Notes: generated from the sequence alone by a model not told the origin. A stretch of 43,568 bases of DNA from Actinomycetes bacterium (GCA_024644435.1 JAHEKZ010000018.1:1-43568), one strand, 5' to 3'. Shown: positions 9,514-18,365, numbered from the stretch's first letter. Made by a program: numbers and translations.

Positions 9514-10296
9514 TCAGGAGTCGATCTCGCCAGTCGAGTCTGCGGCGTCGAGCGACGCCCCGTTGTGCGCCTCAGCGCTGGCTGCTTGGTCCTCAGCATC
9601 AATCCGGATCATGCGCACGAACCAGAAGATCGCAAAGATTCCGAACAGCCACCACTGGATACCGTACGCAGCGTTCTGCCAGTTCACGACCGCAGTCATG
9701 CTCAGCGCAGGTGATTCGATGCCGACGAGCGGAGGTTCCGGCTCTGGAAGCTGCTGGATCACGAACCCCTGGAAGAGCGGCGGCTCCCACAACGAGAGCA
9801 GCTCGGCGCTCGAGATCAGTTCGACCTGCCCCGAAGGCAGCGGCTCTCTTCCCCTCAGTCGAAGCGCCTCTGGCTCAGTCGGCTCCAGCCACCCGACAAT
9901 TTGCTGCGGGCCACGAGGAGCCGCGGGGACCGCCGCGCCCAGGGGAAGCCACCCGCGCACGACGGGCAAGGCTGCACCGTCAGAACCCGACGGCAGGAAT
10001 GCCGTCACTACCCAGACGCCCAGTCGTCCTGCCTCTTGCCGATCCACGACCGTGACCTCGCGAGCGCTGTCGAACGAACCCCGGACGACCACTCGACGGC
10101 CGATCTGTTCCTCGGGGACCACCTGACCCGGCTCATGGACATCCAGCAGCGGCGCGACGCCTTCAGGCGGTGAACGGACAATCTCAACCCGGGCCCTGTC
10201 CCACTGCCACAAGCCCAGCCACACACATGTCGACACCACAGCCAGCAGCATCAGAAACCTGACAGCCCAGCGGAGGGTGAGCAGCTGTCCGGACAC
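9514..10296 (-). CDS. SURF1-family cytochrome oxidase assembly protein
   Basis: A 260-residue membrane protein of the SURF1/Shy1 family, which helps assemble haem-copper cytochrome c oxidase. The layout is typical. An N-terminal transmembrane helix (about 13-30) is followed by the LGLWQWDRA signature, a long extracytoplasmic domain with RRVVVRGSFD and VVRGWLP motifs, and a second helix near the C-terminus containing the YGIQWWLFGIFAIFWFVRM segment. The acidic cytoplasmic tail is poorly conserved. The start is GTG at 10296. A TACCGT minus-10 element lies six bases upstream, suggesting a leaderless transcript divergent from nadE. Confidence 0.9.
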   Translation of the reverse strand: MSGQLLTLRWAVRFLMLLAVVSTCVWLGLWQWDRARVEIVRSPPEGVAPLLDVHEPGQVVPEEQIGRRVVVRGSFDSAREVTVVDRQEAGRLGVWVVTAFLPSGSDGAALPVVRGWLPLGAAVPAAPRGPQQIVGWLEPTEPEALRLRGREPLPSGQVELISSAELLSLWEPPLFQGFVIQQLPEPEPPLVGIESPALSMTAVVNWQNAAYGIQWWLFGIFAIFWFVRMIRIDAEDQAASAEAHNGASLDAADSTGEIDS

Positions 10297-10302
10297 CCCG
10301 TG

Positions 10303-10308
10303 ACGGTA
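10303..10308 (-). promoter_or_regulatory. Leaderless minus-10 element for SURF1 gene
   Basis: Reading the minus strand, TACCGT is followed by six bases and then the GTG start of the SURF1 gene. This TANNNT-N6-start layout is the hallmark of leaderless actinobacterial transcripts. No clear minus-35 is visible. Confidence 0.55.
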
Positions 10309-10332
10309 TCTCGGCCCGGAAGTGCCCGCGGA

Positions 10333-10338
10333 TACAGT
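10333..10338 (+). promoter_or_regulatory. Leaderless minus-10 element for nadE
   Basis: TACAGT, then six bases (ggcacc), then GTG at 10345. The same hexamer and spacing recur before the Nif3 gene and the 66-aa gene at 21683. This spacing selects 10345 over the upstream in-frame GTG at 10300, which would lie inside the divergent promoter region. Confidence 0.6.
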
Positions 10339-10344
10339 GGCACC

Positions 10345-12042
10345 GTGGCCGCCGACCAGAACGCATCGCGTCCCTGGCGGGTCGCCCTGGTGCAGGAGAA
10401 CGCGGTCGTCGGCGACCTCGCAGGAAACGCTGACCTCGTCGTGACCCGCACCCGTGAGGCCGTCCAGAACGGAGCCTGCCTCGTCGCCTTCCCCGAGATG
10501 TTTCTCACCGGATATCCCATCGAGGACCTCGCCCTCCGGAAGACCTTCATCCAGGCGTCAGCGCGGACCCTCGACGATCTCGCGGGTCGCCTCGAGCGGG
10601 CTGAACTCGGACACGTCAGCGTGGTGGTCGGCTACCTCGACAGCGACCGCGACCACGTCGACCAGCTGGGGCGTCCCCGACATTCACCTCAGAACGCAGC
10701 CGCCCTGGTGCGGGGCGGCCAGGTCGTTGCGCGCTACGCCAAGCACCACCTACCCAACTACGGCGTCTTCGACGAGTACCGATACTTCGTGCCAGGAACC
10801 GAGGGGTGCACCGTTGACGTCGACGGTCGCCGCGTGGCGATTGCCATCTGCGAAGACCTCTGGCAGGACGGCGGACCGGTCACGTGGGCTCGTGAGTCCG
10901 CTGCCGACCTGCTCCTCGTGATCAACGGCTCCCCCTATGAGCGAGACAAGGACGACACCAGGCTCGAGCTCTGCCAGCGACGCGCGCGCGAGGCCGGCAT
11001 GCCCCTCGCCTATGTCAACCTGAGCGGAGGGCAGGACGAGCTGGTCTTCGACGGCGACTCACTCGCTGTCGACGGCAATGGTGAGCTCCTCGCTCGCGGA
11101 CACCAGTTCACGTCCGAGATCGTGTACGCCGACGTCTTCGCGTCGACGCCGACCCCGGCGGCGCCCGAGCGCCTCAGCGACGCCGAAGAGGTTTATCGAG
11201 CCCTCGTGTGCGGCCTTGGTGACTACGTACGCAAGAACGGGTTCGCCAGTGTGCTGATCGGGATGTCGGGCGGGATCGACTCGGCTCTGACTGCTGCGAT
11301 CGCCGTCGATGCTCTCGGCGCCGCATCGGTCTACGGCGTCGGGATGCCGAGCGCGCACTCGTCCCAGCACTCCCGCGATGACGCTGCTGACATGGCCGCT
11401 CGAACGGGCATGGCATTTCGTGAGATTCCGATCGGAACGATGGTGGACGCCTTCCACGCGCAGCTCACCCTCACGGGGTTGGCCGAGGAGAACCTGCAGG
11501 CCAGGGTCCGCGGCACCACGTTGATGGCGATCTCGAACCAAGAGGGCCACCTGGTGCTGGCCACCGGCAACAAGAGTGAGCTCGCCGTCGGTTACACCAC
11601 CCTGTACGGCGACGCGGTCGGAGCCTATGCACCACTGAAGGACGTTCCCAAGACGCTGGTGTGGGAGCTCGCACGCTGGCGCAACAGCCACGCTGAAGCA
11701 GGGCGAACGACCCCACCGATCCCCCCCAACAGCATCCACAAGCCACCATCTGCCGAGCTGCGGCCCGGCCAGCTGGACACCGACTCACTTCCTGACTACG
11801 CCCTTCTCGACGACGTCCTCGATGACTACGTCGAGCAAGACGCGGGCGCCGGCGACCTGATCGCGGCCGGCTTCTCGCCCGAGCTGGTCGAACGGGTGCT
11901 GAGCCTGACCGACCGCGCCGAGTACAAGCGACGCCAGTACCCGCCGGGGCCGAAGATCTCGTTCAAGGCCTTCGGTCGCGACCGCCGGCTCCCGATCACC
12001 AGTCGGTGGCGCGAGACCACTGACGACCTGCCACCGTCGTGA
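10345..12042 (+). CDS. nadE: Glutamine-dependent NAD+ synthetase
   Basis: A 565-residue two-domain enzyme that amidates nicotinic acid adenine dinucleotide to NAD+. The N-terminal nitrilase-type glutaminase domain shows the E-K-C triad: E51 in FPEMFLTG, K133 in YAKHHLPNYG and C169 in AICEDLW. The C-terminal synthetase domain has the ATP pyrophosphatase loop SGGIDS at 308-313 and later the TGNKSE motif. GTG at 10345 is chosen because a minus-10 TACAGT lies six bases upstream and homologues begin shortly before the RVALVQ strand; a GTG at 10300 would add fifteen non-conserved residues. The stop overlaps the otsB start as GTGA, so nadE heads an operon with trehalose genes. Confidence 0.95.
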   Translation: MAADQNASRPWRVALVQENAVVGDLAGNADLVVTRTREAVQNGACLVAFPEMFLTGYPIEDLALRKTFIQASARTLDDLAGRLERAELGHVSVVVGYLDSDRDHVDQLGRPRHSPQNAAALVRGGQVVARYAKHHLPNYGVFDEYRYFVPGTEGCTVDVDGRRVAIAICEDLWQDGGPVTWARESAADLLLVINGSPYERDKDDTRLELCQRRAREAGMPLAYVNLSGGQDELVFDGDSLAVDGNGELLARGHQFTSEIVYADVFASTPTPAAPERLSDAEEVYRALVCGLGDYVRKNGFASVLIGMSGGIDSALTAAIAVDALGAASVYGVGMPSAHSSQHSRDDAADMAARTGMAFREIPIGTMVDAFHAQLTLTGLAEENLQARVRGTTLMAISNQEGHLVLATGNKSELAVGYTTLYGDAVGAYAPLKDVPKTLVWELARWRNSHAEAGRTTPPIPPNSIHKPPSAELRPGQLDTDSLPDYALLDDVLDDYVEQDAGAGDLIAAGFSPELVERVLSLTDRAEYKRRQYPPGPKISFKAFGRDRRLPITSRWRETTDDLPPS

Positions 12043-12809
12043 CGCCCCCTCGTCCCCTGCCGCCCCCACCGGGCTGGGCCGAGCTGGCCCGAACTCCTAC
12101 GGCGCTCTTTCTCGACGTCGACGGCACCTTGCTCGAGTTCGAGTCGCACCCTGAGCTGGTCAGGGCCACTGAAGACTTGATCGTGCTCCTCCGATCGGTG
12201 AGCAGCGCACTCGGTGGCGCCGTCGCTCTCATCTCGGGGCGCCCCTTGGACGACATCGACCGGGTGTTCGATCCATGGCGGCCCTACGCGGCCGGTGGGC
12301 ACGGCACCGAGGTTCGTGGGGGCATCGGTACCCGGATACACCATCCCGACGCCGAACTGCTTCAGTCCGTTCGCCACACCCTCGATGTGGGGCTGACCGA
12401 CCTCCCTGGCGCCTGGATGGAGGACAAGGGATATGGCTTCGCGCTGCACTACCGCAGCGCCCCCGAGCACGAGGCCGCCGTCGCAGCCCTGGCGTACCGC
12501 ACGGCCGAGACGTCACGCGGGATGCTCGAGGTCCAGCCCGGCGTTTTCGTCCAAGAGCTGCGGCCGGCCGCCTTCGACAAGGGCTTGGCCGTGGACGAGC
12601 TGATGGCACAGCCGCCCTTTATGGGAAGACGCCCCGTCGTCGTGGGAGACGACCGCACCGACGAGTTCGCCTTCGCCGCCGCTCAGCGCCACGGTGGGCT
12701 CTCAGTGCTGGTGGGAACACGGAGCGATACCGTCGCCGAGTACAGGATTTCTGACCCAGGGGCGGTACGCGGATGGTTGACGGAGATTCCCGAGGAGGTG
12801 CTGCCGTGA
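12039..12809 (+). CDS. otsB: Trehalose-6-phosphate phosphatase
   Basis: A 256-residue HAD-superfamily phosphatase that removes phosphate from trehalose 6-phosphate. Motif I is FLDVDGTLL with nucleophile D26 and acid/base D28. Motif II is the LISGRP region, motif III includes the FDKGLAV lysine, and motif IV is GDDRTDEFAF. GTG at 12039 overlaps the nadE stop by four bases, and the gene's own stop overlaps the GTG of the GH15 gene in the same way. The order otsB-GH15-otsA places both synthesis steps around a glycoside hydrolase. Confidence 0.94.
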   Translation: MTPPRPLPPPPGWAELARTPTALFLDVDGTLLEFESHPELVRATEDLIVLLRSVSSALGGAVALISGRPLDDIDRVFDPWRPYAAGGHGTEVRGGIGTRIHHPDAELLQSVRHTLDVGLTDLPGAWMEDKGYGFALHYRSAPEHEAAVAALAYRTAETSRGMLEVQPGVFVQELRPAAFDKGLAVDELMAQPPFMGRRPVVVGDDRTDEFAFAAAQRHGGLSVLVGTRSDTVAEYRISDPGAVRGWLTEIPEEVLP

Positions 12810-14593
12810 CCCCGGCTGAGCAGTCGCTCGACCTGGCGGTGATCGGCAACAGCACGGTCGGGATGTTGGTGGACCGGAACGGTCGCTACGTCTGGGGCTG
12901 CCTTCCTCATCTGGCGGCCGACCCCACATTCTGCGATTTGCTGCAGCCGTCCGAGCACGGTCACGGTGTGTGCGACGTCGAGCTCGAGGGACAGGTGTCG
13001 TCCGAGCAGCGGTATCTGCCCAACACCGCTGTTCTCATCACCGTCCTGCGCGCTGAGGATGGGAGCGCAGTCGAGATCACCGACTTCGCCCCGCGATTCC
13101 ACCGCTGGGACCGGCTCTACCACCCTGTGATGTACGTGCGGCGGATCCGCCCACTGGAAGGCGGGCCGCGGATCACCATCCGCGTGCGTCCGCTCACCGA
13201 CTGGGGCGGCCGCGTGCCCGAACGCACCAGCGGAAGCCACCACATCCGATGGGTGCTGAAAGACACCACACTTCGGCTCACCACCGACACCCGCGTTCCC
13301 TACATCGAGCGCGAGCTGCCGTTCGTGCTCGACCGTCCGGTCCACATGATTCTCGGTCCCGACGAGAGCCTGACAACGTCGGCGGAGGCGTTCGCCAGGG
13401 ACGCCTACGACCGTACGGTCGACTACTGGCAGTCGTGGTCCCGTTCGCTGTCGATCCCGTTCGAGTGGCAGGACGCCGTGATCCGGGCCGCGATCACGCT
13501 CAAGCTCTGCCAGTACGAAGGAACCGGCGCCATTGTGGCGGCGCTGACCACGTCGATCCCCGAGGCACCGGGGTCGGGACGCAACTGGGACTACCGCTAC
13601 TGCTGGCTTCGCGACGCGGCCTTCGTGGTGCGCACGCTCAACCAGCTCGGGGCCACCAAGAGCATGGAGGACTTCCTCGGCTACATCTACACGCTGGCGT
13701 CCGGCTCCGAGCAGATGCAGCCGGTCTACGGAATCCACTTCGAGCGTGCCCTGACCGAGCAGGTCGAACCGAACCTCGCCGGCTACCGCGGCAACGCGCC
13801 GGTCCGAAGCGGCAACGAGGCGTACCTCCAGAAGCAGCACGATGTCTACGGCAGCGTCGTGATGGCGTCGACCCACCTGTTCTTCGACCAGCGGCTCACC
13901 ACCCCCGGCGATGGCGGTGCCTTCGAGCAACTCGAGCGCGCTGGCGACCTCGCCTTCGAGCTGTACGACCAACCCGATGCCGGCCTGTGGGAGTTCCGGG
14001 GTCGGCAAGGCGTGCACACCTACAGCAGCGTCATGTGCTGGGTCGCAGCCGACCGCCTGGCGAAGATCGCCCTGCAGCTCGGGCACCGCGAACGCGGGGC
14101 TCACTGGCGCTCGCGGGCCGATGTCATGCGCGACCGCATCCTCCACGAGGCCTACAGCGAAGAGCGTGGCGCCTTCATGGAGACCTGGGGAGGCTCGCGG
14201 TTGGACGCCTCGACGCTCGTCCTGCCGGATCTCGGCTTCATCTCCGCAGACGACGAACGGTTCCTCGGCACGCTCGAAGCGGTCGAGACACACCTCAAGC
14301 ACGGTGACTACTTGTTCCGTTATGTCGATGCCGATGACTTCGGCGAGCCCGACACATCGTTCAACCTCTGCACCTTCTGGTACCTCGACGCCCTCGCGCG
14401 GGTCGGCCGCACCGACGAGGCACGCAGCCTGTTCGAGAAGATCCTGAGCCGACGAAACCACGTCGGACTCATGTCAGAAGACCTCCACCCCGAGACCGGC
14501 GAGCTGTGGGGCAACTTCCCCCAGACCTACTCGATGCTCGGCATCATCCAGATCGCCATGAGCCTGTCCCGCCCCTGGGACTACGCCTCATGA
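12806..14593 (+). CDS. Glycoside hydrolase family 15 protein (candidate trehalase)
   Basis: A 595-residue GH15-family enzyme. The N-terminal beta-sandwich begins IGNSTVGMLVDRNGRYVWGC. The (alpha/alpha)6 catalytic domain holds the family signature RNWDYRYCWLRDAAF. Likely catalytic acids are E396 in GLWEFRG (general acid) and E558 in SEDLHPETGE, with GNFPQTYS after it. Actinobacterial GH15 proteins include both glucoamylase/glucodextranase-like enzymes and experimentally characterised trehalases. Position between otsB and otsA favours a trehalose or alpha-glucan substrate, by inference. The start is GTG at 12806, overlapping the otsB stop as GTGA with GAGGAGG upstream; an in-frame ATG-like start at 12773 lies inside otsB and is not preferred. 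It overlaps otsA by ATGA. Confidence 0.9.
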   Translation: MTPAEQSLDLAVIGNSTVGMLVDRNGRYVWGCLPHLAADPTFCDLLQPSEHGHGVCDVELEGQVSSEQRYLPNTAVLITVLRAEDGSAVEITDFAPRFHRWDRLYHPVMYVRRIRPLEGGPRITIRVRPLTDWGGRVPERTSGSHHIRWVLKDTTLRLTTDTRVPYIERELPFVLDRPVHMILGPDESLTTSAEAFARDAYDRTVDYWQSWSRSLSIPFEWQDAVIRAAITLKLCQYEGTGAIVAALTTSIPEAPGSGRNWDYRYCWLRDAAFVVRTLNQLGATKSMEDFLGYIYTLASGSEQMQPVYGIHFERALTEQVEPNLAGYRGNAPVRSGNEAYLQKQHDVYGSVVMASTHLFFDQRLTTPGDGGAFEQLERAGDLAFELYDQPDAGLWEFRGRQGVHTYSSVMCWVAADRLAKIALQLGHRERGAHWRSRADVMRDRILHEAYSEERGAFMETWGGSRLDASTLVLPDLGFISADDERFLGTLEAVETHLKHGDYLFRYVDADDFGEPDTSFNLCTFWYLDALARVGRTDEARSLFEKILSRRNHVGLMSEDLHPETGELWGNFPQTYSMLGIIQIAMSLSRPWDYAS

Positions 14594-15972
14594 GTCGACT
14601 CATCGTCGTGTCCAACCGCGTGGCGATGCCACGCGAGACGCGAGCAGGTGGCCTTGCTGCCGCCATGCAGGCCGCCCTGGCCGAGAACGGCGGGATCTGG
14701 TTCGGGTGGTCCGGAAAGGTGTCCGACTCCCCCGGCCCACCGACCGAGCTCGACGAGGGCGGCATCAAGTACGTCACGGTCGACCTCGGTCGCGATGACT
14801 ACGACGCCTACTACAACGGCTTCGCCAACCGCACGCTGTGGCCGCTGTTGCACTACCGGCTCGATCTTGTCGACTACCGCCTCGACACCTACCGGGGCTA
14901 CCAGCGGGTCAACCGCGCGTTCGCTCGTCTCCTCGCCCCGATGATCCGCGACGACGACCTCGTCTGGGTGCAGGACTACCACCTCATACCCCTCGCCGCT
15001 CTGCTGCGTGAGGAGGGAGTGCGGGCCCGCATCGGGTTCTTCCTGCACACCCCGCTTCCGCCTCCCGACCTCGTGGTGGCTCTACCCGGCCACCGAGCAC
15101 TGATGGAGGCATTGACCGACTACGACCTGCTCGGTTTCCAGACCGAGGGAGACCGCCAGGCGTGCGTCGACTACTTGACCAACCTGGCCGGTGGCAGCCT
15201 CACCTACGACGACTACATCACCATGCCCTCCGGAACCCGCACGCTCGTCAGGTGCATGCCCATCTCCATCGACCGCGACCTGGTCTCCCAGCAGGCAATG
15301 AGGGCATCACAGCAGGTCACTGTTCGCAGACTGCGTGACTCGTTGCTGGGGCGTTGGCTGATCATCGGGGTCGACCGGCTCGACTACTCCAAGGGCCTGA
15401 ACGACCGGTTCACCGCCTTCGGCCGGTTCCTCGACCGGCACACCGAACACCGTCGCCAAGCCGTCATGCTTCAAGTAGCTCCGGCCTCGCGTGGGGAGGT
15501 GCCGGAGTACCGAGAGATCCGATCCGACCTTGAACGACAGTCCGGTGCGGTCAACGGGCGCTTCAGCGAGGCCGACTGGGTGCCCCTACGGTACGTCAAC
15601 CGCACCTACACCCAGACCACGTTGGCCGGCTTCTACCGCACAGCCCGCGTCGGGCTGGTCACACCGCTACGCGACGGCATGAACCTGGTGGCGAAGGAGT
15701 ATGTGGCGGCGCAAGACCCTGAGGACCCCGGCGTCCTGGTCCTCTCGTCGTTTGCCGGAGCGGCACGCGAGCTCGAGAGTGCCGTGATCGTCAACCCGTA
15801 CGACATCGACGGCGTCGCCGAGGCGATCCACCAGGCCATCACGATGACGCTGCCCGAACGCAGGCGACGGTGGCGTGAGCTCGACGAGGTGCTCAGGGGG
15901 TGGACCATCGCCCACTGGCGCGAGTCCTACCTGACCCAGCTGGCCGGAACGCGGAACCCGACCGACTCCTAG
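14590..15972 (+). CDS. otsA: Trehalose-6-phosphate synthase (UDP-forming type)
   Basis: A 460-residue GT20 glycosyltransferase that makes trehalose 6-phosphate from glucose 6-phosphate and a nucleoside-diphospho-glucose. Motifs visible are SNRVAMPR and GGLAAAM at the donor-binding N-terminus, VWVQDYHLIPLAALLR, GFFLHTPLPP, GVDRLDYSKGLNDR (phosphate and sugar binding) and LRDGMNLVAKEYVA near the C-terminus. Length matches the single-domain bacterial enzyme. ATG at 14590 overlaps the GH15 stop as ATGA; the in-frame start at 14506 would lie inside the GH15 gene. It ends the nadE-otsB-GH15-otsA operon and is followed by a hairpin at 16049-16072. Confidence 0.96.
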   Translation: MSRLIVVSNRVAMPRETRAGGLAAAMQAALAENGGIWFGWSGKVSDSPGPPTELDEGGIKYVTVDLGRDDYDAYYNGFANRTLWPLLHYRLDLVDYRLDTYRGYQRVNRAFARLLAPMIRDDDLVWVQDYHLIPLAALLREEGVRARIGFFLHTPLPPPDLVVALPGHRALMEALTDYDLLGFQTEGDRQACVDYLTNLAGGSLTYDDYITMPSGTRTLVRCMPISIDRDLVSQQAMRASQQVTVRRLRDSLLGRWLIIGVDRLDYSKGLNDRFTAFGRFLDRHTEHRRQAVMLQVAPASRGEVPEYREIRSDLERQSGAVNGRFSEADWVPLRYVNRTYTQTTLAGFYRTARVGLVTPLRDGMNLVAKEYVAAQDPEDPGVLVLSSFAGAARELESAVIVNPYDIDGVAEAIHQAITMTLPERRRRWRELDEVLRGWTIAHWRESYLTQLAGTRNPTDS

Positions 15973-16048
15973 GCGTTCTGCTCTGCGCGCGCTCGTTGGT
16001 GCGACCGGCACTGCCCCGGGTGACTGGTGTCGCTGTGCAGAGCCGGCT

Positions 16049-16072
16049 CCCACGCCTGGCGGGCGGCGTGGG
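16049..16072 (+). terminator. Hairpin after otsA, possible terminator
   Basis: CCCACGCC and GGCGTGGG form a perfect eight-base-pair stem around an eight-base loop, 76 bases after the otsA stop. No T-tract follows. Otherwise the 179-base gap before panB holds only a 44-codon minus-strand frame (15969-16104) that I do not call, as it has no ribosome site or recognisable family. Confidence 0.4.
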
Positions 16073-16151
16073 GCTTGGGATCTGACCGGCGAGGTGTCAC
16101 CATGGGAGCAGTCCGGGGACCACGCAAGGCCTCGAGGCGAAGGGAAATGAC

Positions 16152-17012
16152 ATGACCCACACCGTCCAATCCTCCAGTGACGACCAACCGCCGCGACTGT
16201 ACGGCGCACAGCGCGAGACGCGCGTCACCCTGCGCGATCTTGCGAAAGCCAAAGAGCGCGGTGAGCGCTGGCCGATGCTCACGGCGTATGACGCTGTTAC
16301 AGCACGGCTCTTCGACGACGTCGGCGTGCCCGTCCTGCTGGTCGGCGACTCGGCCGCGAATGTGGTCTACGGGTATGAGACGACGATCCCGGTGACCATG
16401 GATGAGCTGGTGCCGCTGGTTGCGGCCGTCTCCCGGGCGACGCGGCGTGCGCTGGTCGTCGCCGACATGCCGTTCGGCACCTACCAGGCCTCACCCGACC
16501 AAGCTCTCGCCGAGGCGGCACGCTTCCTCAAGGAGGGCGGTGCCCACGCGGTCAAGCTGGAAGGTGGGCAGCGCATCCTTCCGCAGGTCGAAGCACTCGT
16601 GGGTGCCGGGATCCCCGTCATGGGACACCTCGGCCTCACCCCTCAGTCTGTGAATGCGCTCGGCGGCTACCGCGTCCAGGGCCGTGGCGGTGCGGGCGAG
16701 CGTCTCATTCACGACGCCAAGTCCCTGGAGTCCGCAGGCGCGTTCGCTGTGGTGCTCGAAGTCGTTCCCGCCGAGCTGGCCACGCGCGTCACCGATGCAC
16801 TCTCGATCCCCACCATCGGCATCGGCGCCGGAAGCGGCTGCGATGCCCAGGTCAACGTCTGGCAGGACCTCGTCGGCCTCACTCCATCACCGCACCCCAA
16901 GTTCATCCGGCCGTACGCGGATACCCGCTCGGTCATCGCCGACGCGGTGCGCGCGTGGTCCGAGGACGTCGTCAGCGGTAGCTACCCGTCGGAAGATCAG
17001 TCGTATCAGTGA
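16152..17012 (+). CDS. panB: 3-methyl-2-oxobutanoate hydroxymethyltransferase
   Basis: A 286-residue ketopantoate hydroxymethyltransferase, first step of pantothenate (CoA) synthesis, using 5,10-methylene-tetrahydrofolate. Magnesium ligands are visible as D66 (VGDSAANVVYG), D105 (VADMPFGTY) and E137 (KLEGGQ). The catalytic glutamate is E203 in VLEVVPAEL. The N-terminal 20 or so residues are a non-conserved extension common in actinobacteria. ATG at 16152 follows a purine-rich gaaggga. Its end overlaps the end of the convergent npdG by seven bases. Confidence 0.95.
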   Translation: MTHTVQSSSDDQPPRLYGAQRETRVTLRDLAKAKERGERWPMLTAYDAVTARLFDDVGVPVLLVGDSAANVVYGYETTIPVTMDELVPLVAAVSRATRRALVVADMPFGTYQASPDQALAEAARFLKEGGAHAVKLEGGQRILPQVEALVGAGIPVMGHLGLTPQSVNALGGYRVQGRGGAGERLIHDAKSLESAGAFAVVLEVVPAELATRVTDALSIPTIGIGAGSGCDAQVNVWQDLVGLTPSPHPKFIRPYADTRSVIADAVRAWSEDVVSGSYPSEDQSYQ

Positions 17013-17713
17013 TCGGTGTCGCTGAGTGACTCCAGCCCAGCGATACGCACGCCAGACCGGACGCGGTACCGACGGTTGATCGCAATGAGGTTGGCTGTGA
17101 GCGCCTCCACCTGCCCCGCGTTGCGCAGACGCCCTGCGTACACACCCCGCAGCCCAGCGATCGTGCCGACAAGATCGATCACGCTCTCAACCGCATCTGT
17201 GTCGTCCCCTACCACCAGGACATCGCTGAACAGGGCGTCGTCAGACGCGAGCACTTCGGCAGACACATGGTGAAACGCACCGACGACGACACTGTCCGGG
17301 AGAAGCTGCTGTGCACTTTGCGTGGCGCTGCCGGCGTCAACTGACAGAGCGAAGGGGCCGCGTTCGTCGAAACCCAGCGGGTTGACGCAGTCGACAACGA
17401 TTCGTCCGTCCAAGTCGCCGCGTAGCGAGCTCACGGTTGCGTCGTGTCCAGACCATGGAACAGCCACCAGCACGAGGTCAGCATCGCAGGCACCCTGATT
17501 CGTGACGCCGCTGACGCCGTCACCCAACGACTCGGCGCTCTCCTCAGCCCGGACAAGATCACGCGAGCCGATCAGGACACGGTGCCCTGCCAATGAGAGT
17601 CTGCGCGCCAGTCCCCGCCCGAGGGCACCCGTTCCCCCGACCAGGCCGACCACACGTCGCACCTGTGGTGACTCCGGTTCACTTGGTCCGACACGCACAT
17701 CCACACCGTGCAT
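17006..17713 (-). CDS. npdG: NADPH-dependent F420 reductase-like protein
   Basis: This resembles NpdG/F420H2:NADP+ oxidoreductase. It has an N-terminal Rossmann motif GLVGGTGALGRGLARRL followed by the GSRD NADP-binding turn, then DCVNPLGF, VVGAFHHVSAEVL and DVLVVGDD, all typical of the family. These enzymes exchange hydride between coenzyme F420 and NADP(H), implying that the organism makes F420. ATG at 17713 gives 235 residues; the open frame extends further upstream but runs through the promoter and start of the divergent gene at 17748. Panthothenate-pathway KPR reductases share the fold but not the C-terminal motifs. Function is inferred from family. Confidence 0.85.
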   Translation of the reverse strand: MHGVDVRVGPSEPESPQVRRVVGLVGGTGALGRGLARRLSLAGHRVLIGSRDLVRAEESAESLGDGVSGVTNQGACDADLVLVAVPWSGHDATVSSLRGDLDGRIVVDCVNPLGFDERGPFALSVDAGSATQSAQQLLPDSVVVGAFHHVSAEVLASDDALFSDVLVVGDDTDAVESVIDLVGTIAGLRGVYAGRLRNAGQVEALTANLIAINRRYRVRSGVRIAGLESLSDTDH

Positions 17714-17747
17714 GGTCGCATCCGCCCGACTGCGGCACCATGGGGGC

Positions 17748-18365
17748 GTGGACGTCAGTCGCGTAATGGTGCTTCGAGAGATGCTCGCCTCCTCCGGGTG
17801 GGTCGAGCGCACCCAGGGGTTCGCTCGCACCATGCGGCGACGTACGACCGAACCTGGCGGACTGCTACTCGTCGGTACCCCTGAAGCCGAGCCCTGGCAC
17901 CTTGCCGCTCATCTCGACGACGAGTCGCGCTGGGCGGGTGTCCCCCAGCTGAGCCCCACGCTGGTCCGCTACCAAGCGCCTGCTGATGCGCCAGCGCATC
18001 TCAGTGTGACGCTCGAACGTCTCGAGGCTGCCGGCAAAGGCGAGACGCTCTTCGTCGTGAGTGAAAGCTCCGCACCAGAGGGACTGTTGGAGCGGGCATG
18101 GGATGCGCGCAAGTCGGGGGCGACCATTCTGTCGCTCGATGCCGGAGACGAGGAACTGCACGGCATCGCCCACGAGTCACTTGTTGTCCCGGCAGCCGCC
18201 GCGTCCACCCTCGTTGTTCCTGAGCTCGATGTCGTCTCATTCGACAGCGTCCAACACCTGGTGAGCGTCGCCGCAGGAGAAGCTGCCAACAGTGCTGCTT
18301 CCACATCAATACGCAAGCGAATGGCGAAGCTTCTCGAACAGATCGCCGGTCCACGGATCACGTGA
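17748..18365 (+). CDS. Conserved actinobacterial protein of unknown function
   Basis: A 205-residue soluble protein starting at GTG 17748, or at ATG 17763. I do not recognise a characterised domain. Visible features are GGLLLVGTPEAEPWHLAAHLDDESRW-type sequence near residues 34-60, then alternating beta strands and helices (ETLFVVSE, GATILSLD, SLVVPAAA) suggesting an alpha/beta fold, and a basic C-terminal helix. No membrane segment or signal is seen. A weak CACCAT lies six bases before the GTG, a possible leaderless promoter. It is divergent from npdG with only 34 bases between starts, so the two may be co-regulated. Codon use looks like its neighbours. Confidence 0.75.
   Translation: MDVSRVMVLREMLASSGWVERTQGFARTMRRRTTEPGGLLLVGTPEAEPWHLAAHLDDESRWAGVPQLSPTLVRYQAPADAPAHLSVTLERLEAAGKGETLFVVSESSAPEGLLERAWDARKSGATILSLDAGDEELHGIAHESLVVPAAAASTLVVPELDVVSFDSVQHLVSVAAGEAANSAASTSIRKRMAKLLEQIAGPRIT

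Noticed and set aside
12683-14461. 592-codon minus-strand frame
   Set aside because: It is a high-GC shadow of the GH15 gene; the peptide has no recognisable family.
15969-16104. 44-codon minus-strand frame between otsA and panB
   Set aside because: It has no ribosome site, promoter or recognised family and contains the otsA hairpin.
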